Part shown: positions 36,165 to 47,042 of the stretch, piece after piece | Layout of the letters: every line of letters starts with the position of its first letter | How positions within the stretch are numbered: the stretch's first letter is position 1 | NCBI GenBank assembly: GCA_020847535.1 | Contig: JADLBU010000038.1 | Location: forward strand, 1-64,000 | Source of the DNA: Phycisphaerales bacterium | GTDB taxonomy: Bacteria; Planctomycetota; Phycisphaerae; Phycisphaerales; UBA1924 | Length of the DNA: 64,000 nt | Reading direction: 5' to 3' | Notes under the pieces: model-generated | The model's database searches: none | The model's input: only the letters and a program-made list of their open reading frames with translations | What the model was told of the DNA's origin: nothing | Made by a program: the position numbers and the translations under genes

Positions 36165-37907
36165 ATGGCGATGTCCCGCACACTCCAGCGAGCACTCAGG
36201 GCCGCCCCTCATTACGCGCTCATGCTCGCGGTGTTGACAATCCTGTCGGTCTGCCTGCTGTACCCCATCTACCTCACCGTTCGCGGCGGCTTTGCGAAGG
36301 ATGTCACCACCGGCTCGGGGTTCACGCTCGACCACATCATCCTGATCTTCCGGGATCCGGCCGCGGTCAACAGCCTGCTCAACTCCTTCAAGATCGCGCT
36401 GGGGACGACGACGCTGGCGATCCTGATCGCCGTGCCGCTGGCGGTTCTCTCCGCGCAGTTCCGCTTTCCCGGCAAGGGCTTTTTCAACGCGATGGTGCTG
36501 GTGCCGCTGATCCTGCCGCCGTTTGTGGGGGCGATCGGGGTGCAGGCGATCATGGGGCGCGAGGGGGCGATCAACACGCTCCTTGGCACGCAACTGGATT
36601 TCCTGGGCTCGGCCAAGTACTGGGGTGTGATCGCCGTCCAGGCGTTCTCGCTTTACCCGATCATCTATCTGAACGCGACCGCGGCGATCGCCAACCTGGA
36701 TCCAGCGCTCGATGAGGCCGCCCAGAGCCTGGGTGCTTCGTGGCTGCGGCGATTCTGGAAGATCACGCTGCCGCTGATCCGGCCGGGCCTGTTCGCCGGG
36801 GCGACCATCGTCTTCATCTGGAGTTTTACCGAGCTGGGCACGCCGCTGATGTTCAATTACACGCAGGTGGCGCCGGTGCAGATCTTCTACGGGCTCAAGG
36901 AGGTTGAGACCTCCGCGGCTCCCTACGCGTTAACGGTCGTTCTGCTTGGCTGCGCGGTCATTCTGTACTTCCTGGGCAAGGGTGTCTTCGGCCGCAAGGG
37001 CCACGCGATGTACGCCAAGGCCTCGCGCGCGGGGGAAGAGACGGTGCTGACGGGCTGGCGCGGGCTCGCGGCGACCTCCGCGTTCGCGCTGGTGGCGATC
37101 CTCGCCCTGCTCCCGCATTTGGGAGTCGTATTGACCAGCGTTACGACACCTGGTCAGTGGTATCGCTCGGTGTTGCCCACCGATTTCACTTCATCGCACT
37201 ACCAGCAGGCGCTCACGGCCTCCGATTCCTTCGGCGCGATCGTCAACAGCCTCAAGCTTGCCGCGGCGGCGATGATCATCGATATCTTCGTCGGCATCGT
37301 GGTCGCGTACGTGATCGTGCGCACGGAGGTGAAGGGCCGGGGCCTTCTGGATGCCCTGTGCATGCTCCCGCTCGCCGTTCCGGGGCTGGTGATGGCCTTC
37401 GGGTATGTCGCGATGAGCCTGCGCTGGCCTTTCGGCAAAGATGGCCCCTTGTCCGGGATTGCGTCGATCTTCGGCACCGAGCCACAGCCGTTCCTGTTCC
37501 TGGTGGTGGCCTATTCCGTACGCAGGCTGCCCTACATCGTCCGTTCGACGGTCGCCGGGCTCGAGCAGACCTCCGGAGAACTCGAGGAGGCGGCGGTCAT
37601 TCACGGGGCAAGCCGGTTCACCGCGGTCCGCAAGATCATTATCCCGCTAATCATGGCGAACCTGATCGCCGGAGGCCTCCTGGTCTTCAGCTTCTCGATG
37701 CTGGAGGTTTCAGATTCGCTGCTGCTCGCCCAGCAAACCCGCAATTACCCAATCACTAAGGCGATCTTCGCGTTTACCGAGCGGCTGGGGGATGGCCTGT
37801 ACATCGCCAGCGCGCTGGGGGTCTGGGGGATGGCGCTGCTCACCGTGACGCTCTTCGGGGCGTCGGTGCTCCTGGGTAAGAAACTGGGTGCCATCTTCCG
37901 GGTATAA
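36165..37907 (+). CDS. Iron(III)/thiamine-type ABC transporter double permease
   Basis: A 580-residue protein with about 12 membrane helices in two homologous halves, as in FbpB/SfuB/ThiP. Each half has the EAA coupling loop: DEAAQSLGASWLRRFWKITLP (half 1) and EEAAVIHGASRFTAVRKIIIP (half 2). Start is the ATG at 36165 or a second Met two codons later. The cognate ATPase and periplasmic binding protein are not adjacent, so substrate (iron, thiamine or other) cannot be decided. It lies 62 bases after the GH127 gene but probably does not work with it. Confidence 0.88.
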   Translation: MAMSRTLQRALRAAPHYALMLAVLTILSVCLLYPIYLTVRGGFAKDVTTGSGFTLDHIILIFRDPAAVNSLLNSFKIALGTTTLAILIAVPLAVLSAQFRFPGKGFFNAMVLVPLILPPFVGAIGVQAIMGREGAINTLLGTQLDFLGSAKYWGVIAVQAFSLYPIIYLNATAAIANLDPALDEAAQSLGASWLRRFWKITLPLIRPGLFAGATIVFIWSFTELGTPLMFNYTQVAPVQIFYGLKEVETSAAPYALTVVLLGCAVILYFLGKGVFGRKGHAMYAKASRAGEETVLTGWRGLAATSAFALVAILALLPHLGVVLTSVTTPGQWYRSVLPTDFTSSHYQQALTASDSFGAIVNSLKLAAAAMIIDIFVGIVVAYVIVRTEVKGRGLLDALCMLPLAVPGLVMAFGYVAMSLRWPFGKDGPLSGIASIFGTEPQPFLFLVVAYSVRRLPYIVRSTVAGLEQTSGELEEAAVIHGASRFTAVRKIIIPLIMANLIAGGLLVFSFSMLEVSDSLLLAQQTRNYPITKAIFAFTERLGDGLYIASALGVWGMALLTVTLFGASVLLGKKLGAIFRV

Positions 37908-37943
37908 GTTGTTTTCCGGCAACAAGTTACTTGCCGTGAGCCT

Positions 37944-37981
37944 GCAAAAACAAAGAGACCGCACCTGATCCAGATGCGGTC
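37944..37981 (-). terminator. Minus-strand terminator downstream of a microprotein gene
   Basis: An 11-bp stem at 37957-37981 (GACCGCATCTG against CAGGTGCGGTC with one mismatch, three-base loop) is followed on the minus strand by TCTTTGTTTTTGC. It lies about 35 bases after the stop of the 31-codon gene and cannot serve the plus-strand permease, which lacks a T-run on its side. Confidence 0.7.
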
Positions 37982-38015
37982 ACAGTTCAATTGGTCCCAC
38001 GCGAGGGCTCGGCTG

Positions 38016-38111
38016 TCAGGCAGACAGCATCGAGTACCGACGGCGGGATGCAAACGCCAAGCCCACGAAGGCAACCACCGCAACTGCCGAAAGGAACGCT
38101 AACGTTGTCAT
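38016..38111 (-). CDS. 31-residue membrane microprotein with Arg cluster
   Basis: ATG at 38111 is preceded by GGGAGAG six to seven bases upstream. The frame encodes a very short hydrophobic helix (MTTLAFLSAVAVVAFVGLAF) followed by ASRRRYSMLSA and a TGA. A factor-independent terminator lies shortly after. The combination of strong ribosome site, one membrane helix, basic anchor and dedicated terminator argues for a real gene, although no family is recognised. Hydrophobic helix plus triple Arg resembles the anchor part of PEP-CTERM-like tails, but there is no protein in front of it. Confidence 0.55.
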   Translation of the reverse strand: MTTLAFLSAVAVVAFVGLAFASRRRYSMLSA

Positions 38112-38535
38112 GAATGTCTCTCCCGTTGCTTGGCTCGATCTCCCATGAGCCAAGGCCGCGGGTCTATTCGCCTGGGGTTATGACCGGTTCCGTTCAGTTC
38201 GTTCGTTTTCTTCGGACGTTCTACCTTCGCATGCCCGTCACCGTCGACTCCTCTCAAGATCGATCACAGTTCGGTGGTGAGCCACCAGCCGGGCATCAAT
38301 GGCCTCATTCGTCCGTTATGGGACCCTATCAGAACACACAAGACTCGTGTTGCGCGCGGACTGGGGGCCGTGCGACGAGTCGAACACTGCGCTAAGTGCA
38401 TATGTTGCAAATAGATATGAAGGCGGGCTTTGGTTCTGATGCGGCCGGTGGCTCCGCCGAGCTGGTTTGAGTCGTCGCGGCGGATCGAGCCGCTCCGTCT
38501 TTCCGCTTTCGATCGACTTTACCTACCGTCCGCCC
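38112..38535. other. Intergenic region with no gene recognised
   Basis: About 420 bases between the microprotein gene (transcribed leftward) and scoB (rightward). I see no convincing reading frame, tRNA or riboswitch. It should contain the two divergent promoters, which I could not fix with confidence. In-frame upstream codons for scoB back to 38467 lack a family match and are excluded from it. Confidence 0.5.
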
Positions 38536-39198
38536 ATGCCCCTTACACGTGAACAGATCACACAACGCGCCGCCAAGGAACTCAGGGATGGATACATGGT
38601 CAACCTGGGGATCGGGATGCCCACCCTGGTCGCCAACCACGTCCCGGCGGGGATGGATGTCTGGCTGCAGTCTGAGAACGGGCTCCTGGGCATGGGCCCG
38701 TTTCCGACGGATGACAAGGTCGATGCGGACCTGATCAACGCGGGGAAGCAGACCATCACCGCGCGGCCGGGGGCATCGTTTTTCTCTTCGTCCGACAGCT
38801 TCGGGATGATCCGCGGGGGGCACATCGATCTGTGCATCCTCGGGGCGATGCAGGTGTCGCAGGATGGGGATCTGGCGAACTGGATGGTGCCGGGGAAGAT
38901 GGTCAAGGGAATGGGCGGCGCGATGGACCTGGTCGCGGGGGTGAAGCGCGTGATCGTTACGATGGAGCACACCGCCAAGGGTGGGATCGCCAAGTTCGTG
39001 AAGCAGTGCTCGCTGCCCCTGACCGGCAAGCGCTGCGTTCACATGCTCATCACGGAACTGGCGGTCTTTGAGTTCATCGAGGGCAAGGGCCGATTCGAGC
39101 TGCGCGAGCTGGCGCCGGGTGTTTCGCTCGAGGAACTCAAGAAGCTGACCGAGGCCGACTACCTGATCGCCGGGAACGTGAGTACGGTTGATGTCTGA
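38536..39198 (+). CDS. scoB: 3-oxoacid CoA-transferase subunit B
   Basis: A 220-residue subunit of succinyl-CoA:3-ketoacid CoA-transferase type enzymes. The catalytic Glu is in LQSENGLLGMG; GYMVNLGIGMPTLVANHVP and FGMIRGGHIDLCILGAMQVS are family signatures; the C-terminus CVHMLITELAVFEFIEGKG ends as in ScoB. Start at 38536 removes a 23-residue in-frame extension. The usual partner scoA is not next to it here, which is unusual. The next gene starts within its last codons. Confidence 0.93.
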   Translation: MPLTREQITQRAAKELRDGYMVNLGIGMPTLVANHVPAGMDVWLQSENGLLGMGPFPTDDKVDADLINAGKQTITARPGASFFSSSDSFGMIRGGHIDLCILGAMQVSQDGDLANWMVPGKMVKGMGGAMDLVAGVKRVIVTMEHTAKGGIAKFVKQCSLPLTGKRCVHMLITELAVFEFIEGKGRFELRELAPGVSLEELKKLTEADYLIAGNVSTVDV

Positions 39199-40186
39199 GG
39201 CGGGCGAGAACTCCCGGATGCGCCGGTTCGCCGGGCTTGCGATCCTCGGGAGCGCTGCGATCCTGTGCGCTGGATGCTCGCTGTTTGGATCAAGCAAGCC
39301 GCCCGCGAGCCCGCCGCATTCCAATCCCGGTCAGCAGCCACCACCGAATCCCGGCAATCCGCCGGGTCAGAGTCAACCGGCAAGCCCGGGGCAGCTCACG
39401 TTTCAGCCATCATCGATCGGCGCTCAGGTGTACAGGTCGCTGGATCCCGACGGGCGCGTGGATGTGCGCCCCGTCGGCATGACGCTCGAGGGTCGGATTG
39501 AGTCTCGAGGATCGGACCTTCCGCTCGCGGTCGAGCCCGATCTTGAGATCATCGAGGCGCGTGATGAGAACGGCCGAGACCTGCTCGTCGGCTCAACATC
39601 GTCGCCTGGGTTCTTTACCGCGATCTCGCTTGATCCAGGTGGACCGCGATGGTTCCTGCCGGATCGAAATGGAACCAACGCGGTCGCACAGTGGCAGCGG
39701 TACGGGTTGGCGGCGATCCCGCGCCGGCTTTCGCGGCTTCGCGGCACGGCGATCGCGTACATCATCACGGAGACTCAGCAGCGTGATGTCGGCATCGTGG
39801 CAGGCCGGGGGCGCATCGAGCTGCTGCCCAACGTTCATCTCAACCTGCAGGGGATTCGCCGGGATGGGCAGGCGGTGACAGTGCAGGCAACGTTTGACCG
39901 TGATCCGCCCATGGGGGATCCGGCGGCGATCGCGATCCATGTGCCGCGGATCGTCCGGGCATCGTTTCTGGATCAGAAGGGAGAGATGCTGAGCATCGCG
40001 CCGGTGCTGGGCTCCAATCTCATCCCACCCAAGGCGAGGGAACGGGTGTATCCCTTGACGATGTCGATCTTCATGCCGGATGCCAACCAGCGGCCGACGA
40101 CGCTGCGGTTCTTGATCGCCACGCGCATCGAGCGCATCGTGATCCCGTTCGACTACCGGGATCTGCCGGTTGGGGATTCGCGGTAG
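39191..40186 (+). CDS. Putative lipoprotein of unknown function
   Basis: A 331-residue protein whose start overlaps the end of scoB by eight bases. A hydrophobic leader (RFAGLAILGSAAILCAGCS) ends in a lipobox-like CAGC, then comes a Pro/Ser-rich linker (PPASPPHSNPGQQPPPNPGN) and a domain of about 250 residues rich in beta strands (RVDVRPVGMTLEGRIES, VHLNLQGIRRDGQAVTVQAT, VPRIVRASFLDQKGEMLSI). A later Met (RMRRFAG) is an alternative start. No family recognised; likely attached to the outer or inner membrane. Confidence 0.7.
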   Translation: MSEAGENSRMRRFAGLAILGSAAILCAGCSLFGSSKPPASPPHSNPGQQPPPNPGNPPGQSQPASPGQLTFQPSSIGAQVYRSLDPDGRVDVRPVGMTLEGRIESRGSDLPLAVEPDLEIIEARDENGRDLLVGSTSSPGFFTAISLDPGGPRWFLPDRNGTNAVAQWQRYGLAAIPRRLSRLRGTAIAYIITETQQRDVGIVAGRGRIELLPNVHLNLQGIRRDGQAVTVQATFDRDPPMGDPAAIAIHVPRIVRASFLDQKGEMLSIAPVLGSNLIPPKARERVYPLTMSIFMPDANQRPTTLRFLIATRIERIVIPFDYRDLPVGDSR

Positions 40187-40198
40187 ACCCCGGCGAAG

Positions 40199-40672
40199 CT
40201 AGTCCTTCATGCGGTTCAGCAGGTGCGCGAAGCGCTCCTTGAGCGAGAAGTTGGCCAGGTCCGTCAGTTCCCCTGCATCGAGCTGGATGCCGCCGCAGAC
40301 GGTGCAGCACTGCGACTTGATGTGCGCCTGGCGGAGGTCGGACATATCGATCAGGTCCGAGTGGTCGACCGGGCACTTGTGGGCGGTCTTTGGCGAGGGG
40401 CTTGCGGTCCCGCCGGAGGCCTTGAGGTCGATCGCCTTGGCGCCGCCCTTGGTCGCCAGCACGCGATCCAGTTCTAGGGCATCAAACCAGAGGGAGCCGC
40501 AGCCATCGCAGCGGTCCACCTCGACCCCGCCGACGGGGATGCGGGTCATCGGTTTGCCATCCCTGGGGCACTTGATCTGGGAAGGGCGATCTTCCGTGCC
40601 GTCAGGGTATCTACGCGGCCGCCATGGGTGCTCGCGGACCATAGCCGGGGCTATGTGGGCAAGAAATGGCAC
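40199..40672 (-). CDS. Zinc-ribbon (zf-TFIIB type) protein
   Basis: A 157-residue protein with two TFIIB-like zinc ribbons: KCPRDGKPMTRIPVGGVEVDRCDGCGSLWFDALEL near residues 34-68 and HKCPVDHSDLIDMSDLR ... QCCTVCGGIQLDAGEL near 98-135. Each has CP then CxxC followed by W/Q-(L/F)-D-x-x-EL, the classical zf-TFIIB pattern. Members of this family are often short regulators or chaperone-like proteins with unknown role. Start is 40672 or the Met at 40642. It converges with the lipoprotein gene and is divergent from rpsU. Confidence 0.82.
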   Translation of the reverse strand: MPFLAHIAPAMVREHPWRPRRYPDGTEDRPSQIKCPRDGKPMTRIPVGGVEVDRCDGCGSLWFDALELDRVLATKGGAKAIDLKASGGTASPSPKTAHKCPVDHSDLIDMSDLRQAHIKSQCCTVCGGIQLDAGELTDLANFSLKERFAHLLNRMKD

Positions 40673-40776
40673 TTGATCGGCCCTGCCTGCCCCCCTTTAC
40701 TTCCCTCCCGCATCCCCACGTCGTGGTGGCGTGGTGTTGTTGTCGGGTGGTTCCAGGCTTGCAGAGCGAGGTCAGA

Positions 40777-40986
40777 ATGGCGATCCGGGTGAAGTCACGG
40801 AGCGGTGAGACGGTTGAGCAGATGTTGCGCCGCTTCAAGAAGCTCTGCGAGAAGGAGGGCCTGACCAAGGACATCCGCCGCAAGGAATTCTACGAGAAGC
40901 CCTCGGAGCGTCGCCGCCGGGCCGCCCGCAAGAGCGTGGCTCGCCGTCTGAAGGGCGATCTGCCGATCGTGAAGCCTGAGCGGTAG
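40777..40986 (+). CDS. rpsU: 30S ribosomal protein S21
   Basis: A 69-residue basic protein of the small ribosomal subunit: AIRVKSRSGETVEQMLRRFK, then KLCEKEGLTKDIRRKEFYEK and PSERRRRAARKSVARRLK match bS21. Start at 40777 is the first Met with family similarity; the upstream frame is noise. It stands alone, followed by a strong terminator. Confidence 0.96.
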   Translation: MAIRVKSRSGETVEQMLRRFKKLCEKEGLTKDIRRKEFYEKPSERRRRAARKSVARRLKGDLPIVKPER

Positions 40987-41017
40987 CCCGATTCGCGGCA
41001 ATCCAAGCAGATCACCG

Positions 41018-41046
41018 ACCGCCGAGGCCTCTCGGCGGTTTTTCTT
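41018..41046 (+). terminator. Rho-independent terminator after rpsU
   Basis: A nine-base stem ACCGCCGAG / CTCGGCGGT with GCCT loop is followed by TTTTTCTTT, 31 bases past the rpsU stop. Confidence 0.88.
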
Positions 41047-41363
41047 TGGGTTTCGCGGGCTCAAACGCACTGAAGTCCCGTCGCGCAGACTTGACCTTCC
41101 GGCTCAGCTACTCCACACTAACCTCCCCGCGGTTTCGGGATGAAACAGGTGTTTTCCCGGGCCAGATGTTCTGGCGGGGGCGAACGGGTGTGGGGTGAGT
41201 TTGAGTTCGTGCGCGGGTTCGCGTTGTTGGATGTGGCAGCGGAGCGGCCTTGGAAGACCCCGAGGGCATTGTGCGGGGGATTCAGCCAAAAGGCCGATCC
41301 GTGACGCCGAAGCCGGTTTTTCGGCGGCGGGGTATCAGTCCCCCCGCAGAGGAGTGAACAACT
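41047..41363. other. Intergenic region upstream of hppA, no gene recognised
   Basis: About 317 bases between the rpsU terminator and hppA. Frames across it lack family resemblance. A short imperfect palindrome (GCCGAAGCCGG...TTCGGC) lies about 45 bases upstream of the hppA start; no known riboswitch consensus was recognised. GAGGAG at 41349-41354 serves hppA as ribosome site. Confidence 0.5.
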
Positions 41364-44024
<2,661 letters not shown>

Positions 44025-44069
44025 ATTGACCGACCCGATCCGGGGTCGATCAAGTTGTGAACACCTTGC

Positions 44070-44100
44070 AAACCGCGGCCAGTTTGGCCGCGGTTTTTTT
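44070..44100 (+). terminator. Rho-independent terminator after hppA
   Basis: A perfect stem AAACCGCGGCCA / TGGCCGCGGTTT with a three-base loop and a run of T lies 45 bases past the hppA stop. Confidence 0.93.
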
Positions 44101-44214
44101 CTGATCGACGCGGCGGAGAGCGTTTCTGCGGCGAATCTCCTGATGAACTCCGATACATCCAGTGCTCAGGCCGGTTTCACCCCAGAGCCCAAGCACATGC
44201 AGAAGGAGATAGAG

Positions 44215-45411
44215 ATGCGTACATCCTCGCTTGGCCGCCGTGGCGCGCGATCGCTGACGACGTTGACGGCCCTTGGCGCCATTGCCGGGCTTGCCTGCAC
44301 GGCCGTGGGTCAACAGTCGTTCAGCAACGCGCTCTCCTTTGATGACGTTGACGACCAGGTCACGTGCGCCGGCAACTTTGATGTCACGAGCCTGACCATC
44401 GAGGCGTGGATCTTCGTGAGGGATTACGGGCCGGCGGGGTACGGCGGGATCGTTGCCTGGGGGCGCCAGCAGGATGCCTCGTACGAGCTCGGTGTTCTGG
44501 GGCTCAACGGCGTGCCGCAGATCCTTTTTACGCTCAACCTGGGCAAGGCCGGCTACACCGCGGTCGTCAAGAGTAATCTCTACCAGCTCAACACGTGGTG
44601 CCACATCGCCGTCACCTACAACGGCAGTTTCATGAACTTCTACCGCAACGGCGTCTTCGTCGACTCGCAAGTCGTGACCGTGCCGATCCAGCCGGCCGGC
44701 AACGGGGCCGTCTTTGCGATCAACAACCTCCTCACCGGCAACGACCAGCACTCGGATGTCATGTACGACGACATCCGCATCTGGAATGTCGCCCTTTCCG
44801 AGGATGAAATCCGGTGCAACCTGAGCAGGCCGATCTCGGGCGTCCCGGCGGGGCTGATCGCCTACTACAAGTTCGATGAGACCTCGGGCCAGACATGCAT
44901 CGACTCCAGCGGCAACGGCCGTACGGGTGTGCTGGGGACGACCTCGGCCGCCGAGGCCGGCGATCCGCAGCGGGTGGCCTCCAACGTCGAATCGCACTGC
45001 TTCGATGTCGTGAACCAGCCGCAGTCGGTGACGTACTGCCGGGGCGGGACGGTGAAGCTTGAATACGAGGTCTGCGGAGTCGATCCGCTGGTGTTCCAGT
45101 GGCGATTCAACGGTGAAGACATCGCCGGTGCTACTGAGAGCACCTACACGATCACGAACCTGGACGATGCCCAATCGGGCGTGTACGACGCAGTGGCGAC
45201 CAGCCCCTGCGGCCAGGTGACAAGCATCCAGGCCTCGGTCGATGTGTGTTCTGCCGACTTTGACTGCACGGGGTTCGTTGATCTGGAGGATTTCTCGGCC
45301 TTCGTCGTTGCGTTCGAGGCCGGCGGGGATGATGCCGACTTCGATGAATCGGGGTTTGTCGATCTGGATGACTTCGCGGCGTTTGTGGGGGCCTTCGAGA
45401 CCGGGTGCTGA
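44215..45411 (+). CDS. Secreted LamG/Ig-domain protein with dockerin-like tail
   Basis: A 398-residue exported protein. Start at 44215 has AAGGAG eight bases upstream and yields a signal peptide (LTTLTALGAIAGLACTAVG). Residues about 40-240 form a LamG/concanavalin-like sandwich (LTIEAWIFVRDYG ... GGIVAWGRQQD ... WCHIAVTYNGSFMNFYRNG ... YDDIRIWNVALSEDEI ... LIAYYKFDETSGQ). Residues about 260-340 form an Ig-like domain (VNQPQSVTYCRGGTVKLEYE ... FQWRFNGEDIAGATESTY). The tail is the Cys-bounded EF-hand pair (CSADFDCTGFVDLEDFSAF, DFDESGFVDLDDFAAF) ending in TGC. Probably binds glycans at the surface. Confidence 0.87.
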   Translation: MRTSSLGRRGARSLTTLTALGAIAGLACTAVGQQSFSNALSFDDVDDQVTCAGNFDVTSLTIEAWIFVRDYGPAGYGGIVAWGRQQDASYELGVLGLNGVPQILFTLNLGKAGYTAVVKSNLYQLNTWCHIAVTYNGSFMNFYRNGVFVDSQVVTVPIQPAGNGAVFAINNLLTGNDQHSDVMYDDIRIWNVALSEDEIRCNLSRPISGVPAGLIAYYKFDETSGQTCIDSSGNGRTGVLGTTSAAEAGDPQRVASNVESHCFDVVNQPQSVTYCRGGTVKLEYEVCGVDPLVFQWRFNGEDIAGATESTYTITNLDDAQSGVYDAVATSPCGQVTSIQASVDVCSADFDCTGFVDLEDFSAFVVAFEAGGDDADFDESGFVDLDDFAAFVGAFETGC

Positions 45412-45460
45412 CGCCAGCAGTGCCGGCAATTGTTGTGGTTTTTGCAACTCACGGACGGCA

Positions 45461-45488
45461 AAAAGGCAAAATCACAGAATTGCCTTTT
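45461..45488. terminator. Bidirectional terminator between convergent genes
   Basis: AAAAGGCAA at 45461-45469 pairs with TTGCCTTTT at 45480-45488 across a ten-base loop. A-rich sequence on the left and T-rich on the right give a hairpin with a U-run in either direction, between the LamG gene and tdh. Confidence 0.72.
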
Positions 45489-45523
45489 GTTGACAATTGT
45501 GCCGGCTGGGGCCCGGTTGGCTC

Positions 45524-46561
45524 CTATCCCCCGATGTTCAGCACCACCTTGATCCCCTCCCCGGAGATCATCGTCTCGTGGGCCTTCTTGAACTGCTCGA
45601 GCGGGAACTCGTGGGTGATGATGTCATCCAGCTCGAGCTTGCCAGAGAGGAGCAGCTCCTCCATCTGGTACCAGGTTTCGAACATCTTGCGGCCGTTGAT
45701 CCCCAGGACCGTGCAGCCCTTGAAGATCACCAAACTGTTGATGTCGAACTTGATGGGGCCCTTGAAGAGGCCCAGGAGCGCGGCGGTGCCGCCGTTGCGG
45801 AGCCCGGCAAGGCCCTGGGCGAGCGCGGGCTCGGCCCCTGACATCTCCAGCAGCACATCGGCGCCTTCTCCGCGGCAGGCCTTGCGGACTTCCGCGATCC
45901 AGGCATCGTTTCGAGGATCGAAGGCTTCGACCGCACCGAGCTTCTTGGCAAGCGCCCGGCGCTTGGGATCGACATCGGTCGCGAAGATGCGGCCGGCACC
46001 GGCAGCCTTGGCGACCGTGACGGCCATCAGGCCGATGATGCCGGTGCCTGTGATAAGCACGCTCTTGGCGGAGACGCCGGCGGCCATGACGGTGTGAACG
46101 GCGTTGCCCAGGGGATCGAGAACCGCCGCGACCTTGTCGGGGATGCTCGCATGCACGGGCCAGACGTTCTCTTCGGGCACGACGACGTACTCACCGAAGC
46201 ATCCATCCCGGTCGATGCCGACGATGCGGGTATCGCTGGCGATGTGGGCGTTGCCGGTGCGGCTGTTGTAGTCGGTCCAGGATGTGATGTGCCCCTCGGC
46301 AGAGACGCGCAGGCCGGGCTGGTACTTGGAGACCGCCGAGCCGACCGCCTCGATCGTGCCGACGAACTCGTGCCCCGTGACGATGCCGACGGGGATGCGT
46401 CCGGCGGCCCAGGCATCCCACTCCCAGATGTGGCGATCGGTGCCGCAGATGCCGGCCTTCTTGACGCGGATCAGGACATCACGCGGGCCGGGCACGGGCT
46501 TGGGACGATCGGAAACGAACTGAAGCTCCGGTCCGGCGTGGTGCTTGATCAATGCTCGCAT
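45524..46561 (-). CDS. tdh: L-threonine 3-dehydrogenase-like zinc alcohol dehydrogenase
   Basis: A 345-residue medium-chain dehydrogenase matching L-threonine 3-dehydrogenase in length and motifs: VKKAGICGTDRHIWEWDAW (catalytic zinc Cys), GHEFVG, DPLGNAVHTVMAAG and VLITGTGIIGLMAVTVAKAAG (NAD site). The usual structural zinc lobe with four Cys after GHI is replaced: the segment reads GHITSWTDYNSRTGNAHIAS and has none. The C-terminus GKLELDDIITHEFPLEQFKK is typical. Start at 46561 (MRALIKHHAGPEL) fits the family; in-frame Met codons upstream at 46627 and 46642 are unlikely. The companion kbl gene is not nearby. NAD-dependent activity on threonine or a related secondary alcohol is inferred. Confidence 0.85.
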   Translation of the reverse strand: MRALIKHHAGPELQFVSDRPKPVPGPRDVLIRVKKAGICGTDRHIWEWDAWAAGRIPVGIVTGHEFVGTIEAVGSAVSKYQPGLRVSAEGHITSWTDYNSRTGNAHIASDTRIVGIDRDGCFGEYVVVPEENVWPVHASIPDKVAAVLDPLGNAVHTVMAAGVSAKSVLITGTGIIGLMAVTVAKAAGAGRIFATDVDPKRRALAKKLGAVEAFDPRNDAWIAEVRKACRGEGADVLLEMSGAEPALAQGLAGLRNGGTAALLGLFKGPIKFDINSLVIFKGCTVLGINGRKMFETWYQMEELLLSGKLELDDIITHEFPLEQFKKAHETMISGEGIKVVLNIGG

Positions 46562-46909
46562 GGTGTGGGTGTCGGGGGTATTAGTGGTGAGAACTTCGAT
46601 CGCAGCCCTGCGGGATGCCGTGGTCATGTCGGGATCGTCCATAGCCCCCAGAATTGGGAGACGACAAGGGCGGGCCTGGCACGAACGAACGCGCCAACCC
46701 GGGCTGGAATTGTGGCAGCCCTGATGGTCGTATCAAACCGGTTCCGCGAGGGAATGGATGGACCGGCCGGAAGGCTCACCGCACCCTGCCCAAGGGCTCT
46801 GAGGGCTGAAAAGCCATCGGGGCCGGACCTGTGCGGACGATAGACTTCCCGGACCAGTCCACACTTGTGTGTATGGTGTGCATGTGGCCGGGTGGGGTCC
46901 CGAGGGAAT

Positions 46910-46992
46910 CCCCCAAACCCCCAAACCCCCAAACCCCCAAACCCCCAAACCCCCAAACCCCTAAACCCCAACCCCCAACCCCCAACCCCCAA
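46910..46992. repeat. CCCCCAAA tandem repeat with G-quadruplex potential
   Basis: Five to six 8-base units of CCCCCAAA run from 46910, then an interrupted unit (CCCCTAAA) and about four CCCCCAA units to 46992. The opposite strand is GGGGGTTT repeats, which could fold into G-quadruplexes. It lies about 50 bases upstream of the first gene of the secretion/pilus locus. Confidence 0.93.
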
Positions 46993-47042
46993 CCTTCAAC
47001 CGTCAACCACCACGCTTACCCCCACACCCGACCGCGAACCCG

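Noticed and set aside
46624-46992. A reading frame on the minus strand with repeated GGLGVWGFGGLGVW
   Set aside because: It is the translation of the CCCCCAAA tandem repeat, not a protein family.
46910-46992. CCCCCAAA repeats as a CRISPR array
   Set aside because: Units are contiguous without spacers and are only eight bases long.
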